DNA of 64,000 bases, from NCBI GenBank assembly GCA_023091665.1, contig JALJCQ010000013.1:558001-622000 (forward strand), given 5' to 3'. Source of the DNA: Pythium myriotylum (Eukaryota > Oomycota > Peronosporomycetes > Pythiales > Pythiaceae). The position numbers were made by a program, and so were the translations under genes. This document shows positions 19,803-30,228 of the stretch, one piece after another; the first letter of the stretch is position 1, and each line of letters opens with the position of its first letter. The notes beneath the pieces are model-generated. The model had not been told where the DNA came from. It searched no databases and worked only from the letters and a program-made list of their open reading frames with translations.

Positions 19803-21842
19803 TCAAGGGTTGTCGATCGAAGCGAGCCATTCAATGACTCTCTTCCGTGCGTGACGTCGAGCTGTTACAAGAACTTTGTCCCAGTCGACGCTTGCCACAT
19901 AGTTCACACGAAGCCACTGGAGAGTTACCATTTGGGCCCGTATAACTGTAGCTTCAGCGATTAGTTGCAGATTCAGGTCCTCAGGTCTGGACTCTAGCAG
20001 CCAATGTAGCAATATGACCTGACCGTTCTTTGCGCAAATTGTCGCTGCCTCCTGGGGATTGCACTCATCTGAATGTAGCTCAAGGAGATCGAGCAGTAGA
20101 GGGCGATCGCTCGCCCGCACAGCTGCTGACATGAGGTTATACTCGGCATTTCCGTTTGGGAGACAGGTTTCGTTGCAGATATGTGCTTGAGAAAGCTGCT
20201 CTCGCATCCACAGCAACGAATCTCGAGCTGCGAATCGTCGCGTCGAGTTCGTATCTGCATATCGAAGTGGATTTTGCATCAATCCACGCTGTGCGCACGA
20301 GATGCAAGCGTTTGAGAGCAATGGAAGGATTTCAATTTCACTGCAAGCGGCCGCACACACCATCGCCAGTGTTACGTTGCCTTCGAAACGATGTGCTACT
20401 AGCCACTTCACGACTTCTTGGTGTCCATTCGCGGCTGCGAAACAGAGTGCATTCATTGTACATCCTTCCGAACGGTTTCTATGAAGCCACCGAACGACAT
20501 CAAGATGGCCGTACCTTGCAGCCTGGTCCATTGCATTCGTCGAACATCGACCGACACTGTTGTCGTGGAACCATTGCAGCACCTCCAAATGGCCTCGTTC
20601 TGCTGCGTAGTCGATGTAGTAGGATGTATATGCATCACTATTGAGTCCATATAACCACTGAATGATGTCGAGCCGTCCCTCGAAAGTAGCCTGAGCCATG
20701 AAGTGGGATGTGGCAACGTTGACGCCGTCATCGTGCATTCGCTTGTAAATTGCAAGCACGCTATCACTATTTGAGGCATGTCGAGTAGGGTTCGCACCAA
20801 GTCGCACACCTCGCGCGGCACTGAGCCACTCGATCATGTCCACATGGCCGTGTGATCCACCGAAATTCGACAGGAAATCGCTTATCGATCCGGTCGCAAT
20901 TGAGCGTGTCGTTCTCATGAACTCAGCATTCCACTGCAGAACTTTGGGTCCCCGTGGACGTATCGGCTCGAAAACAATCTCGTCTCGTAACGTATCGCAC
21001 AGGTGGCTGTCGACCACAACTTCTACGATTGGCTCTAAATCTTGTTGCACGCTTCCGCGCACCAACGCATCCACTAACTTGGCATCATTCAATGTGATAT
21101 CCCGATTTACGAGTTCTCGGAGAACACTAATGCTCTCGAGCGGTCCGTTCCTGACAATGTCAATGATCAACTGGACGATCTTGGTCTCCGTCAGCAACCC
21201 CTTTTTATCGAGCCAGCTCACAAGATACCGGCTCGACTTCACAATATTACGAACCTTCGGCCACACAAAGTCATCCCGTTCAAGGTCGAGCGTCAGCCCT
21301 GCGTCGAAGAGCCACGGGATCACTCGATCAGCGTCACGCATTGCGACAGGGAAACGTGGGAGAGCAGCGTACACACAGGTTTTACAGAGATTATGTATCC
21401 CTGGCAAACAGCAGCGACGGTCATAGCGATTCTCCACCATCCACTGAACCATCTCCAGCGAACCAAACTCCAACGACAAGTCCAGCGACCGCACATCCAG
21501 CGGGTCCGAGTGGACTCCGTGGATACGCTGCACCATCAACACGTCGTCCCGCTCGATCGCCACCTTCAACGCACGCGCCAGTCGATGGCGAAAGAGACTC
21601 CTGGGGACGCTTGGATCGCTCTGGTCTCTGCTAACGACGCGTTCGAGAAGACGAACGGATCCCGACGCGGCCGCTTTGTGCAGAGGGATGAGGACCGAGA
21701 CATCGAGCAAGTTGGTGAGCAGATCTGCGACGTGTGGGAGTCCATGGAGGCGTGGGTCGGCGCCAAAGAGCGCGATCCGTACGAGCACGAGAGGAACTGG
21801 AGACCCGTTCATTGCTTCCCGTGCAGATCCTGAGACTAACAT
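19803..21842 (-). CDS. Ankyrin-repeat family protein
   Basis: This single-exon protein has 679 residues from the ATG at 21842. The N-terminal module (about residues 20-170, FGADPRLHGLPHVADLL ... RRCC) is shared with the other family members in this cluster. The central part holds divergent ankyrin-like repeats with the pattern GHLEVLQWFHDNSVGRC/GHLDVVRWLHRNRSEGC, four to six copies around residues 390-520. A Cys-rich region and a helical C-terminus (RVIEWLASIDNP) follow. No signal peptide or membrane segment is evident. Proteins of this type are abundant in oomycetes and presumed to bind other proteins; no specific role can be given. About 455 bp of its 5' end is nearly identical to the start of the broken copy at 29.6-30.0 kb. 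Confidence 0.8.
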   Translation of the reverse strand: MLVSGSAREAMNGSPVPLVLVRIALFGADPRLHGLPHVADLLTNLLDVSVLIPLHKAAASGSVRLLERVVSRDQSDPSVPRSLFRHRLARALKVAIERDDVLMVQRIHGVHSDPLDVRSLDLSLEFGSLEMVQWMVENRYDRRCCLPGIHNLCKTCVYAALPRFPVAMRDADRVIPWLFDAGLTLDLERDDFVWPKVRNIVKSSRYLVSWLDKKGLLTETKIVQLIIDIVRNGPLESISVLRELVNRDITLNDAKLVDALVRGSVQQDLEPIVEVVVDSHLCDTLRDEIVFEPIRPRGPKVLQWNAEFMRTTRSIATGSISDFLSNFGGSHGHVDMIEWLSAARGVRLGANPTRHASNSDSVLAIYKRMHDDGVNVATSHFMAQATFEGRLDIIQWLYGLNSDAYTSYYIDYAAERGHLEVLQWFHDNSVGRCSTNAMDQAARYGHLDVVRWLHRNRSEGCTMNALCFAAANGHQEVVKWLVAHRFEGNVTLAMVCAAACSEIEILPLLSNACISCAQRGLMQNPLRYADTNSTRRFAARDSLLWMREQLSQAHICNETCLPNGNAEYNLMSAAVRASDRPLLLDLLELHSDECNPQEAATICAKNGQVILLHWLLESRPEDLNLQLIAEATVIRAQMVTLQWLRVNYVASVDWDKVLVTARRHARKRVIEWLASIDNP

Positions 21843-22035
21843 ACCTGATTTAAATGCACCTGAGTCTATGCTGGTCTCAGTTCACTGGTGGTTTACTTTG
21901 ATCTCAGACCAACGTGTTGACTTCTCTGTTAGAATGGGAACCTACTGCCGGTCTAGCGAGATCGAATTTTTCTCGAATTCAATTGAGGTCTATTGGTTTA
22001 CTGATCTAGAAACCTATAGCCGGCGCTAGGCCATA
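21843..22035. other. Spacer, nothing recognised
   Basis: Short gap between the start of the ankyrin gene and an RNase H remnant; no feature seen. Confidence 0.4.
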
Positions 22036-22630
22036 TTACTGAGGATGACCCTCTCTCCAGTGCGCGATGTCCCCAGGAAGGAGAGCCGCGATGAGTTGGT
22101 GCTGCACATGATCAGTCGGGTGGTGCACCTGACTGCTGGCCTTACTGTCCATGGCTAGATTTGCTGCCGCATCTGCCATCCGATTAGCTGCCCGTGGGTG
22201 GTGATCCCAGGCTTTGACGCCGAGTGTGTCGGCGATTCGGCGCGCTGTCGCGTACTTTCCCTGGAGGATGCGGTTGAGGGGGGGATGTGTATGTCCTCAT
22301 CTGTCTGATAATAAGCATGCTGTCCCCGATGACGGAGAGTGGCGTCCAGTGGTGCTCTGCCGCTGCTGATAGGCCGGCGAGGAGACCTTCGTACTCGGCT
22401 TGATTGTTGGTGGTGGAGGGATCAGCGAAAGCTCGGGCTGCAGAGAAGATGACTTCAGCGCCCGTCCCGTCAGAGGCGATTCGGACGACTACCGCCCCCG
22501 CTCCTCCCGGCCCCGGAGGCCTAGCGAGATCGTCCTTGAGGTGCAAGAGTCTCGACTCAGGTCTCGTCCATTGGGACGGTGGCTGCTGCGTCAGCCACGC
22601 GGTTCTCTGCGAGTTGATAGTGTCTTGCAC
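22036..22630 (-). pseudogene. RNase H domain remnant with frameshift
   Basis: The minus strand reads GPGGAGAVVVRIASDG, then TNNQAEYEGLLAGL and VIGDSMLIIRQM, the first half of an RNase HI domain. A frame change at a run of seven C (plus-strand G run near 22278-22284) is needed to continue into GKYATARRIADTLG and HHPRAANRMADAAANLAMD, the second half, ending at a stop at 22036-22038. It is probably a fragment of an older retroelement. Its start overlaps the end of the broken ankyrin gene. Confidence 0.65.
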
Positions 22631-23480
22631 ATTCTGCGAGGCGTGTGGCGCGTTTATATTCGTACTTCCAGGTCACGTGAGCCGGAACTATATCAGGGAT
22701 AACTGATCTTAGCCACACGAGGACCTGGTACCGTGCTTCGCGATCGGGAGCTAACTGAGGCCGACTGTCAAACCCCGCGATCGCCGCGTCAGCGATCTGC
22801 TGGAGATCCGGTTCATCTTCAGTGGCGAGAAGCCACTGCAGCATCGCGAAGTGACCTGTCTTCGCACAAAGCTCTGTGATTTCTCGAGGATTGTATTCGT
22901 TCGGATCCAGTTGCATAAGATCCTGAACAAGAGGCAGATCACCGGTCCTCACAGCATACACGATCAGCGAGTCGCGGGCCACCACCTCACCCGAAAGGCA
23001 TGCACCCCCGCACCAATGTGCGCGAGGGTGGCGTTGTTCCTGCATCCACAGGAGCGAGTCTCGGACATCAATGTGGATATCAAAGCTAAATTGGGGGAAA
23101 CGAAGCGGGTTTCGAAAGAGTTCACGCGCCACGCAGTCGATACACGCGCCATCTAACAGACTGAGAACTTCGATGTGGCCATTGGCCGCCGCCTTCCCCA
23201 TCGCCAACGTCATGTCACCCTCACCACGATTCTCGAGCAGCCACTTCACTACGTCGTAGTGTCCATTCTGTGCGGCTAGAGATAGCGCCCGGTATGTGCA
23301 GCCTTCGGATCTGTTAGTGGCGAGCCAGCGAACGACTTCGAGATGGCCATTTTCAGCCGCCTCGTCCATCGCAGCTGACGTGCACCGACCGAAATTGTTT
23401 TCGTGCATCCATTGTAGCATTTGCATGTGTCCATGTTTCGCCGCGATATCCATGGCCTCCTCTTCAGTCTCGTAGCCAAG
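22557..23480 (-). pseudogene. Ankyrin-family gene, 3' part downstream of the retrotransposon insertion
   Basis: The frame reads ankyrin-like repeats (GHMQMLQWMHENNFGRC, GHLEVVRWLATNRSEGC, GHYDVVKWLLENRGEGD) and a family C-terminal region. It continues the 5' part at 28887-30044: when element 2 and one copy of CCAAG are left out, the codon phase on the two sides agrees. The last residues (ENRVADAAATVPMDET) look more like an RNase H C-terminus than other family members do, so the 3' end may be fused to retroelement sequence. Confidence 0.8.
23476..23480. repeat. Target-site duplication CCAAG (left), element 2
   Basis: Matches 28887-28891 on the other side of the element. Confidence 0.9.
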
Positions 23481-23720
23481 TGTAGTGGGCCGAGGACGGC
23501 CGAGGACGAGGCAAGACGTTGCCCACTCACTGTACAGCGGGCTGGCTCCCGCAGCTGAGCTGGCGAACAGTACGATCGGCACCGTGGGGCCACGGTACCA
23601 TCGTAGAGGTACATACAGTGTCTATGTGTGTGATACTCAGGCAGTCTAGAATATACTTTGAGATCAAAGGAAGCCGCCAGCTTCCCTATCAGTGTGCTAG
23701 TGATTCTTGGACCTACTACA
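23481..23720 (+). repeat. 5' LTR of element 2 (240 bp)
   Basis: Three substitutions separate it from 28647-28886 (98.75% identity). It shares the start, the end and an internal block (ATCAAAGGAAGCCGCCAGCT) with the LTR of element 1. The palindrome AAGCTAGCTT follows at 23721-23730. Confidence 0.93.
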
Positions 23721-23806
23721 AAGCTAGCTTTAGTGGTTGCTGTGTGCAGCTACCAAGGCTCATCTAGAAGATCGATCAAGCGAAGGAGATCGTCGAACGC
23801 TAGACC

Positions 23807-25039
23807 ATGGCTAGCTCGACGGCAAGAACGACGTCGTCGCGTGTGTTGCGCCCTCGGCAATCACGCCAGGCGTCGGCAAGCAACTCGATGCCAACATTGG
23901 CCGATGTGAACGGTGCGGCTGCGACAACCAGTGCACAGGACGTTGCCAGCGGCCCGCAGAACCGCCGTGGGACGACCGGGCAGTCGACATCGCAACCAGC
24001 AACGACAAGTCGATCCACTCGTGGTGCAGGAGAGGCGGTGTCAATGCGTCCGCGGGTCGTCGGTCACCCGACGGTACCTCAGTACGTACTGACATCCATT
24101 GGAGCACCCAAGTTGGACCGTGTGGCACACGAGAACTTGACTCGTTGGATGGACCTGCGATTGGAGTACGAAGAGGCGGTTAGATCGCAGTGCAAGAATA
24201 CGGGTGAGGACCCAGCCGCACTCATGGTGTCGCTACGCAATTCATTTGATGAGGCGTACCTCGATACGCTGTGTGAGATCGAATGGTAAGTGAACAAGAA
24301 GGAACTGACGGACGACTACCTGTGGAGCTGGATTACGTCGGAGGTTGAGACCTTCAAGAACCAAACAATGCCGGACATCGAGAGTCTGTTCCAACGGGAA
24401 CTGAAGTACGGTAACGGTTCGAACGACGTGAAAGCCCAAGTAGTCGACTACTTCCACTCGTGCAATACGATCATTCGCACGAATGGATTAGTCTCGCTGT
24501 TCAAGGGAAACGATGAGAAGAAGTGTAAGATACTCGTGAAGTGCTTACCGGAGAAGTTGAAGAAGCGGGTGAAGAATGAGATCGACTTTGGTCGTGATGG
24601 CAATCCAAAGCGAGATGTGCCTGCTCTATATCAACTGATCCTTAGAATGGCTCTTGAACAAGCAAAGGAAGATCAAGTGCTGCGACAGATCAAACGTCCA
24701 CATGGCGAGTCAGGTGATTCACCAGCAGCCAAGCGACAACGTGTTGGAGGTCGTGGTAGTGGCGGTCGCACAGGTCGTGACGACGGCAAGCCGAAGAGCA
24801 ACGACGACAAACGAGTTGTGAAACAAGTGTCGTTCGCTGACGGTGTCGCGACTAGACCGGACGGTGGCGGTGAGAACTGGGATGGTGTTCTTCGTACCGA
24901 CGGATGCTTTGGCTGTGGCGGCAATCACGCGTTGATGAACTGCACCAAGCTCAGTAAGAGTGCGAAGGGCAAGGTGCGTGCTGCGAAGAGGAAGCAGCAA
25001 CGTGAGCAAGGGAGGCAACGCGAAGATTCGACGGATTAG
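23807..25039 (+). pseudogene. gag: Gag of element 2 (in-frame stop)
   Basis: A continuous frame from the ATG at 23807 has one stop, TAA at 24287-24289, directly after CEIEW, where element 1 reads Arg. The same frame continues to a stop at 25037-25039. The zinc knuckle CFGCGGNHALMNC (CX2CX3HX4C) lies near 24905-24943. Because the N-terminal frame is otherwise unbroken, it shows what the start of Gag should be in the frameshifted element 1. Confidence 0.85.
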
Positions 25040-28000
25040 AGGATGCATACCAAATAATCAACCTCGGATCACGGTGAACGGTGTTCTGGAGCTCGAGTGT
25101 TGTGCGGACAGCGGCGCCTACAAGTCATGTATCGGTCAACAGGATGTTAGTAAGCTGAAGGCACTGGACCAGTCGGTCAAGATCAATTTCTTACAGCATC
25201 CCATTGTGTGTGAACTGGCTGGTGGGCGGACGTTGAAGGTGACTCAGACGGTGTATGTGAAGATTGCGTTGCGGACAGCGGCAGGACCGGTGAATATCCT
25301 GTCGCCGATTGAGTGTTTGGTGGTCGATGGTGGTGGCGAGTTCCTGTTGGGCAAGGACGTTCTCGCGATGCTAGGCATCGACGTAGACCGTCAACTTGAG
25401 ATGCTAGCCGCCCCATCGAACGATGATGATGATGATACGAGAGAGGACCCGGCTGTGACCGGCGTACGAGACGATTTAGAGATCAAGGCGGCCATCGAAG
25501 GCATGTTGCAGCGAGCGGTGGAAGAAGGCTTCCCGGTTGAGAAGCTCGACCGTTTGCGAGCCGTGGTCGTCATGTACGATGTCTGGAGAGTGAAACTCGG
25601 TGACGATCCTCCTGCTCGTGTAGAACCGTTGAAAGTAAGGCTCAAGAAAAATGCTGTGCCCTACAAGACGAAGGCACGCAAGTACTCACCTGAGTTACAA
25701 CGTTACTTGGAAAACTTTAACGACCTGTTGGTCAAGTTGGGGTGGGTATACGAGAACCCTAACTCAAGGTGGGCTTGTCCTGCATTGCCAGTAAAGAAGT
25801 CTGGTGGCGACTACCGCCAGACGACGGACTACAAACCTGCGAATGCTCAAGTCGAACCTCTGGCTGGCTTGATGCCGAACCTCGATGTGGATCTTGAGCG
25901 AGTGATGGGGTGCGTGTGTTTTGGGTTGTTTGACTTCATCAAGGGCTATTGGCAGTTGCCGCTTGATGAGGAGTCGCAGGAGATCCTCTCCTACATGACC
26001 CATCGCAAGATCTACACGCCGAGGTGGGTACCTCAGGGTTGTGCCGACGCGGCTCTTTACTTTCAGTCGACTATGGAACGGTGTTTTGCGTCGCTCTTGT
26101 ACGAGCATTTGTTAGTGTGGATCGACGACTTGCTTCTCTATGCCAAAGACGTGGATACATACCTATCGAAGTTGCAGGAACTGCTTGCACTTGTTGACCA
26201 CTTTGGTTTCAAGTTGAGCGCGCTCAAGTCGTGCGTGTACAAGACTACAGTCAAGTGGTGTGGGCGTTTGATCGACGGACGTGGAGTGCGCCACGACCCA
26301 TCACGGATTCAGGCGCTAGTCGACTTGCCCATGCCGAGCAACGCAGGGGAACTGCAGCAGTTTATCTGCTCGACGAATTGGATGAGGAACTCCATCGTCG
26401 ACTACGCTCGGTTGGTGAGACCACTCCAGGACAAGTTGGACTCAGCGTTGGCTACGGCAAGAAAACGAACGAAGCGTGCGGCCACGAAGATACCGATCAC
26501 GCTGTCACGACCAGAACAGGATGCGTTTGAGGAGGTGAAACGTGGCCTAGCGAACGCTGCCACACTCTCCTTCCCCAAGCCTGGGGCAGAAACTTGTTTG
26601 GTGACTGATGCTTCGGACGTCGGGTGGGCGGTGATCGTTACCCAGGTTGTCGAGTGGGATGTTAACCTACCTATCTCAGAGCAGCAGCACGAGATGTTAG
26701 TGTGCATGGGTGTATCATTCACGGGTGCACAGCGAAACTGGACCGTCATTGAAAAGGAAGCCTACCCGATCATTGTCGCGTGTGATAAGCTGTCGTACCT
26801 GTTGATGCGACCCAAGGGTTTCAAATTGTACTGTGATCATCGTAACTTGATCCACGTGTTCGCTCCAACCATGGAGATGAAGAAACACGTACGGGGCAAG
26901 CTTTTGCGGTGGTCCATGAAACTCATGGAGTACCGGTACTCCATTGAACACATCGATGGGACGAAGAATGTCTGGGCTGATATGATATCGCGTTGGGCTG
27001 GCACGGTGCGACATGGCGATTTGGCACTCAAACGCGTGAAACGTAAGCGCCGAAGGGCGGTGACAGGGGACCTTGGCGACTACGGCAGCTTTTCAGTCGG
27101 GGCAAATCAACGTCTGCGACTTCGTCCACTCCAAGATAAGGACTTCAAGTGGCCAACAATAGACGCGATCTTGTCAGCACAGAAAGCGGTCGGTGTGGAC
27201 GGACCACCCACGGTCACTGCAACGTGATGAGAACGGGCTTTTGTACGAGGGTGATCGAGTCTGGATCCCGCCGACGGCAGAAGACCTGATCTATCGGCTC
27301 CTTGTTGTGGCGCATTGTGGGCCACAAGGCCATCGTGGACGAGAAGCACTTCTCACTGCGCTGCAGCGAAGGTTCCTGATCACCAACGTGCGACGCCGTG
27401 TGGACACTTTCCTAACGAACTGCTTGCTGTGCAAGCATGTGAAAGGGGGGAAGGTGGTGCAGCGGCCATGGGGAGAGACGTACCGTAGTCAAGAGCGGAA
27501 TGAGGCCCTCCACTGGGATTTTGTCCACTTGGGCAAATCCTACGGCAACTATGCCTACCTCCTCGTACTCAAGGATGACGCGACTCATTTCACCGAGCTG
27601 GCCCCGTGCGTGACGCCAACTAGCACCGTGGCAGCCGAGGCGATCCTTGACTGGCACAGCAGGTACGGCGCGCCACGAGTATGGATCAGCGACAGTGGGT
27701 CGCACTTCAAGAACGAGGTGTTAAAGGAAATCAGTCAACGGCTCGGTGCTAACCAGAACCTGACCATTGCATATTCGCCATGGATGAATGGGTCAGTCGA
27801 ACGAGTGAATGGAGACATCAAGCAGGTGTTACGTGTGTTGTGCCTTGAGCACAAGGTGGACATCAAGGACTGGACGTGGTTCGTACCTGTGGTGCAAGCG
27901 AGTCTTAACCACACACCCGTGCCATCACTCGGGCAACATGCCCCGGTAGAAGTGTTTTGCGTCCTGCCGGCGGCGTCCCCACTGGACTTCGTGATTGACC

Positions 28001-28614
28001 CACGGCAGAAGAAGCTGGTCAACATCGGTGCGCATCCTGACCACATCAAGTCGAAACTGACGGACTTGCGAGAGAGTGCACGTGCTATGCACAAGTCGAT
28101 GGACGATCAGAGGAATGCCCAGATGCAACGAAACGAACGCAACCAGCGATATTCAGTCAAGCCAAACTTCAATGTCGGCGACTACGTACTACGATCGAGG
28201 GTTGATGAGAAGAGGTTCGACACGCTGCTGGTCACATGGGTGGGACCATACATGGTCGTACGTGCAGACGAGAACTCCTTTCGTGTCCGGCACTTAATCA
28301 GTGGTGTGGAGTCGGACGTGCACAGCTCGCGGCTGAAGTTCTATGCAGACTCTAGTTCCGAAGTCACGGAGGAGATTCGTGAACACGTTGCGGCACAGGG
28401 CACCGTGTTGACAGTGGAGAAACTGTTGCAGCACCGATGGAACAAGAGTAAGAAAGACTTTGAACTGTTGGTGGCGTGGCGGGGATTGGAGCCCATCGAG
28501 AACTCATGGGAGTCCCTCACGTCGCTGTACAGAGATATACCAGTGATGGTTAAGACCTACGTTGGGACAAGCGGTGACATGGAACTCCAACGGCGCGTTG
28601 AACGCATGGAGTGA
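24960..28614 (+). pseudogene. pol: Pol of element 2 (frameshift near 27200)
   Basis: Pol is again in the +1 frame relative to Gag. The protease motif CADSGA is near 25105. The RT catalytic pair WIDDLL is near 26118-26136, RNase H (VTDASD) near 26600, and the integrase HHCC domain near 27310-27435. The integrase core has HWDFVHL, ISDSGSH and NGSVERV, and the chromodomain is near 28411-28560. A 4-bp tandem duplication (GGACGGAC, near 27196-27207) breaks the frame between RNase H and integrase. Apart from this, the reading is uninterrupted. Confidence 0.9.
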
Positions 28615-28646
28615 CCCAGCAAAGTGGTCAAGTCTTGGAAGGGCGG

Positions 28647-28886
28647 TGTAGTGGGCCGAGGACGGCCGAGGACGAGGCAAGACGTTGCCCACTCACTGTG
28701 CAGCGGGTTGGCTCCCGCAGCTGAGCTGGCGAACAGTACGATCGGCACCGTGGGGCCACGGTACCATCGTAGAGGTACATACAGTGTCTATGTGTGTGAT
28801 ACTCAGGCAGTCTAGAATGTACTTTGAGATCAAAGGAAGCCGCCAGCTTCCCTATCAGTGTGCTAGTGATTCTTGGACCTACTACA
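28647..28886 (+). repeat. 3' LTR of element 2 (240 bp)
   Basis: Near-identical to 23481-23720 and preceded by the polypurine tract GGAAGGGCGG (28637-28646). Confidence 0.93.
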
Positions 28887-28891
28887 CCAAG
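28887..28891. repeat. Target-site duplication CCAAG (right), element 2
   Basis: Matches 23476-23480 on the other side of the element. Confidence 0.9.
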
Positions 28892-30044
28892 TGCACTCAG
28901 CCATTGGATCAATTCTAGCCGACCATCTTTGGCGGCGTTAAACATGACCCTCTTTGTGGCAACGTCAACTCCAGCTGCGCGTAGGAGTGTGTAGATCGCG
29001 AGCACACATGCATTGTCGCAGGAAGGGACACATACTATCGCCTGCAGACGCACGCCGCGTACACGAGTTAGCCATATTACCATATCCTCGTGGCCATGCG
29101 ATCCCGCGCGGAACTCGAGGTATCTTTGCACAGTTGCGTAATGAAAGCAGGGTGCAGTCTTCATAAACCTAGCCTCCCACTGAAGAACCTTGATACCTCC
29201 CGGTCGGATCGGCGCGTACACAAACTTGTCTCGAAACGGATCGCAGAGGGGGCTGTTCACAACGAGCTCCAAGATTGGCTCGAGTTCCGGTCGGACACTT
29301 CCAAGAGTCATGGCGATAACCAGCTTGGACTCATCGACTGTGGCAGGTCTGCCCAAGAGGTGCCTCAGCACGTCTATACAATCAGGTGATCCATACGCAA
29401 CAATATCAAACAAAAGGCTTGATCTGGGCCTCTGAAAACAATTTTCTCTCATCAAAACAGTTGAAGATGACCATACTGGACTCCGCACGAGGCCGAAGTT
29501 TTAGATTTTCTGCCGAAGAATCGACGGGTTCCAGCTCGAACGATAGCCCAGCGTCGAAGAGCCATGGAATCACTCGATCAGCGTCACGCATTGCGACAGG
29601 GAAACGTGGGAGAGCAGCGTACACACAGGTTTTACAGAGATTATGTATCCCTGGCAAACAGCAGCGACGGTCATAGCGATTCTCCACCATCCACTGAACC
29701 ATCTCCAGCGAACCAAACTCCAACGACAAGTCCAGCGACCGCACATCCAGCGGGTCCGAGTGGACTCCGTGGATACGCTGCACCATCAACACGTCGTCCC
29801 GCTCGATCGCCACCTTCAACGCACGCGCCAGTCGATGGCGAAAGAGACTCCTGGGGACGCTTGGATCGCTCTGGTCTCTGCTAACGACGCGTTCGAGAAG
29901 ACGAACGGATCCCGACGCGGCTGCTTTGTGCAGAGGGATGAGGACCGAGACATCGAGCAAGTCGGTGAGCAGATCTGCGACGTGTGGGAGTCCATGGAGG
30001 CGTGGGTCGGCGCCAAAGAGCGCGAGAGGGGTCGGAGGTGGCAT
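28887..30044 (-). pseudogene. Ankyrin-family gene, 5' part upstream of the retrotransposon insertion
   Basis: The ATG at 30044 starts the family N-terminal module (ALFGADPRLHGLPHVADLL). That frame ends near 29406, and a one-base shift near 29410-29425 is needed to continue (FDIVAYGSPDCIDVLRHLLG and onward) to the insertion point of element 2. The gene is thus broken twice: by a frameshift and by the element. The first 455 bp (29569-30022) are nearly identical to 21319-21772 of the intact neighbour. Confidence 0.8.
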
Positions 30045-30228
30045 GTGCTACTACTTTCATTCAGTAAAGCCTTCTCGGATATTTGAGTGAGATGGAGGTG
30101 GCGTGACCTGCGCAGGTTGAGAAAAATTCCGACAAAAATCCACCTAAGTGCGGGTTCGCACACTCAGGCAGTCTGGACAACGTTTATCGGTTGTTCTCCG
30201 ACGCACATATTATTGTGCTCCCGCGTTC

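Larger units (their letters stand above)
23481..28886 (+). mobile_element. Ty3/gypsy chromovirus, element 2, inserted in an ankyrin gene
   Basis: Two 240-bp LTRs (TGTAGTGGGC...CTACTACA, three differences) are flanked by CCAAG (23476-23480 and 28887-28891). Gag and Pol are homologous throughout to those of element 1, with the same +1 gag-pol overlap and the same polypurine tract. It interrupts a minus-strand ankyrin-family gene. gag has an in-frame stop and pol one frameshift, so it is probably not autonomous. Confidence 0.95.

Noticed and set aside
24287..24289. Gag stop of element 2 as a possible programmed readthrough site
   Set aside because: Element 1 has a sense codon at this place and the context is TAA, so an ordinary nonsense mutation is simpler.
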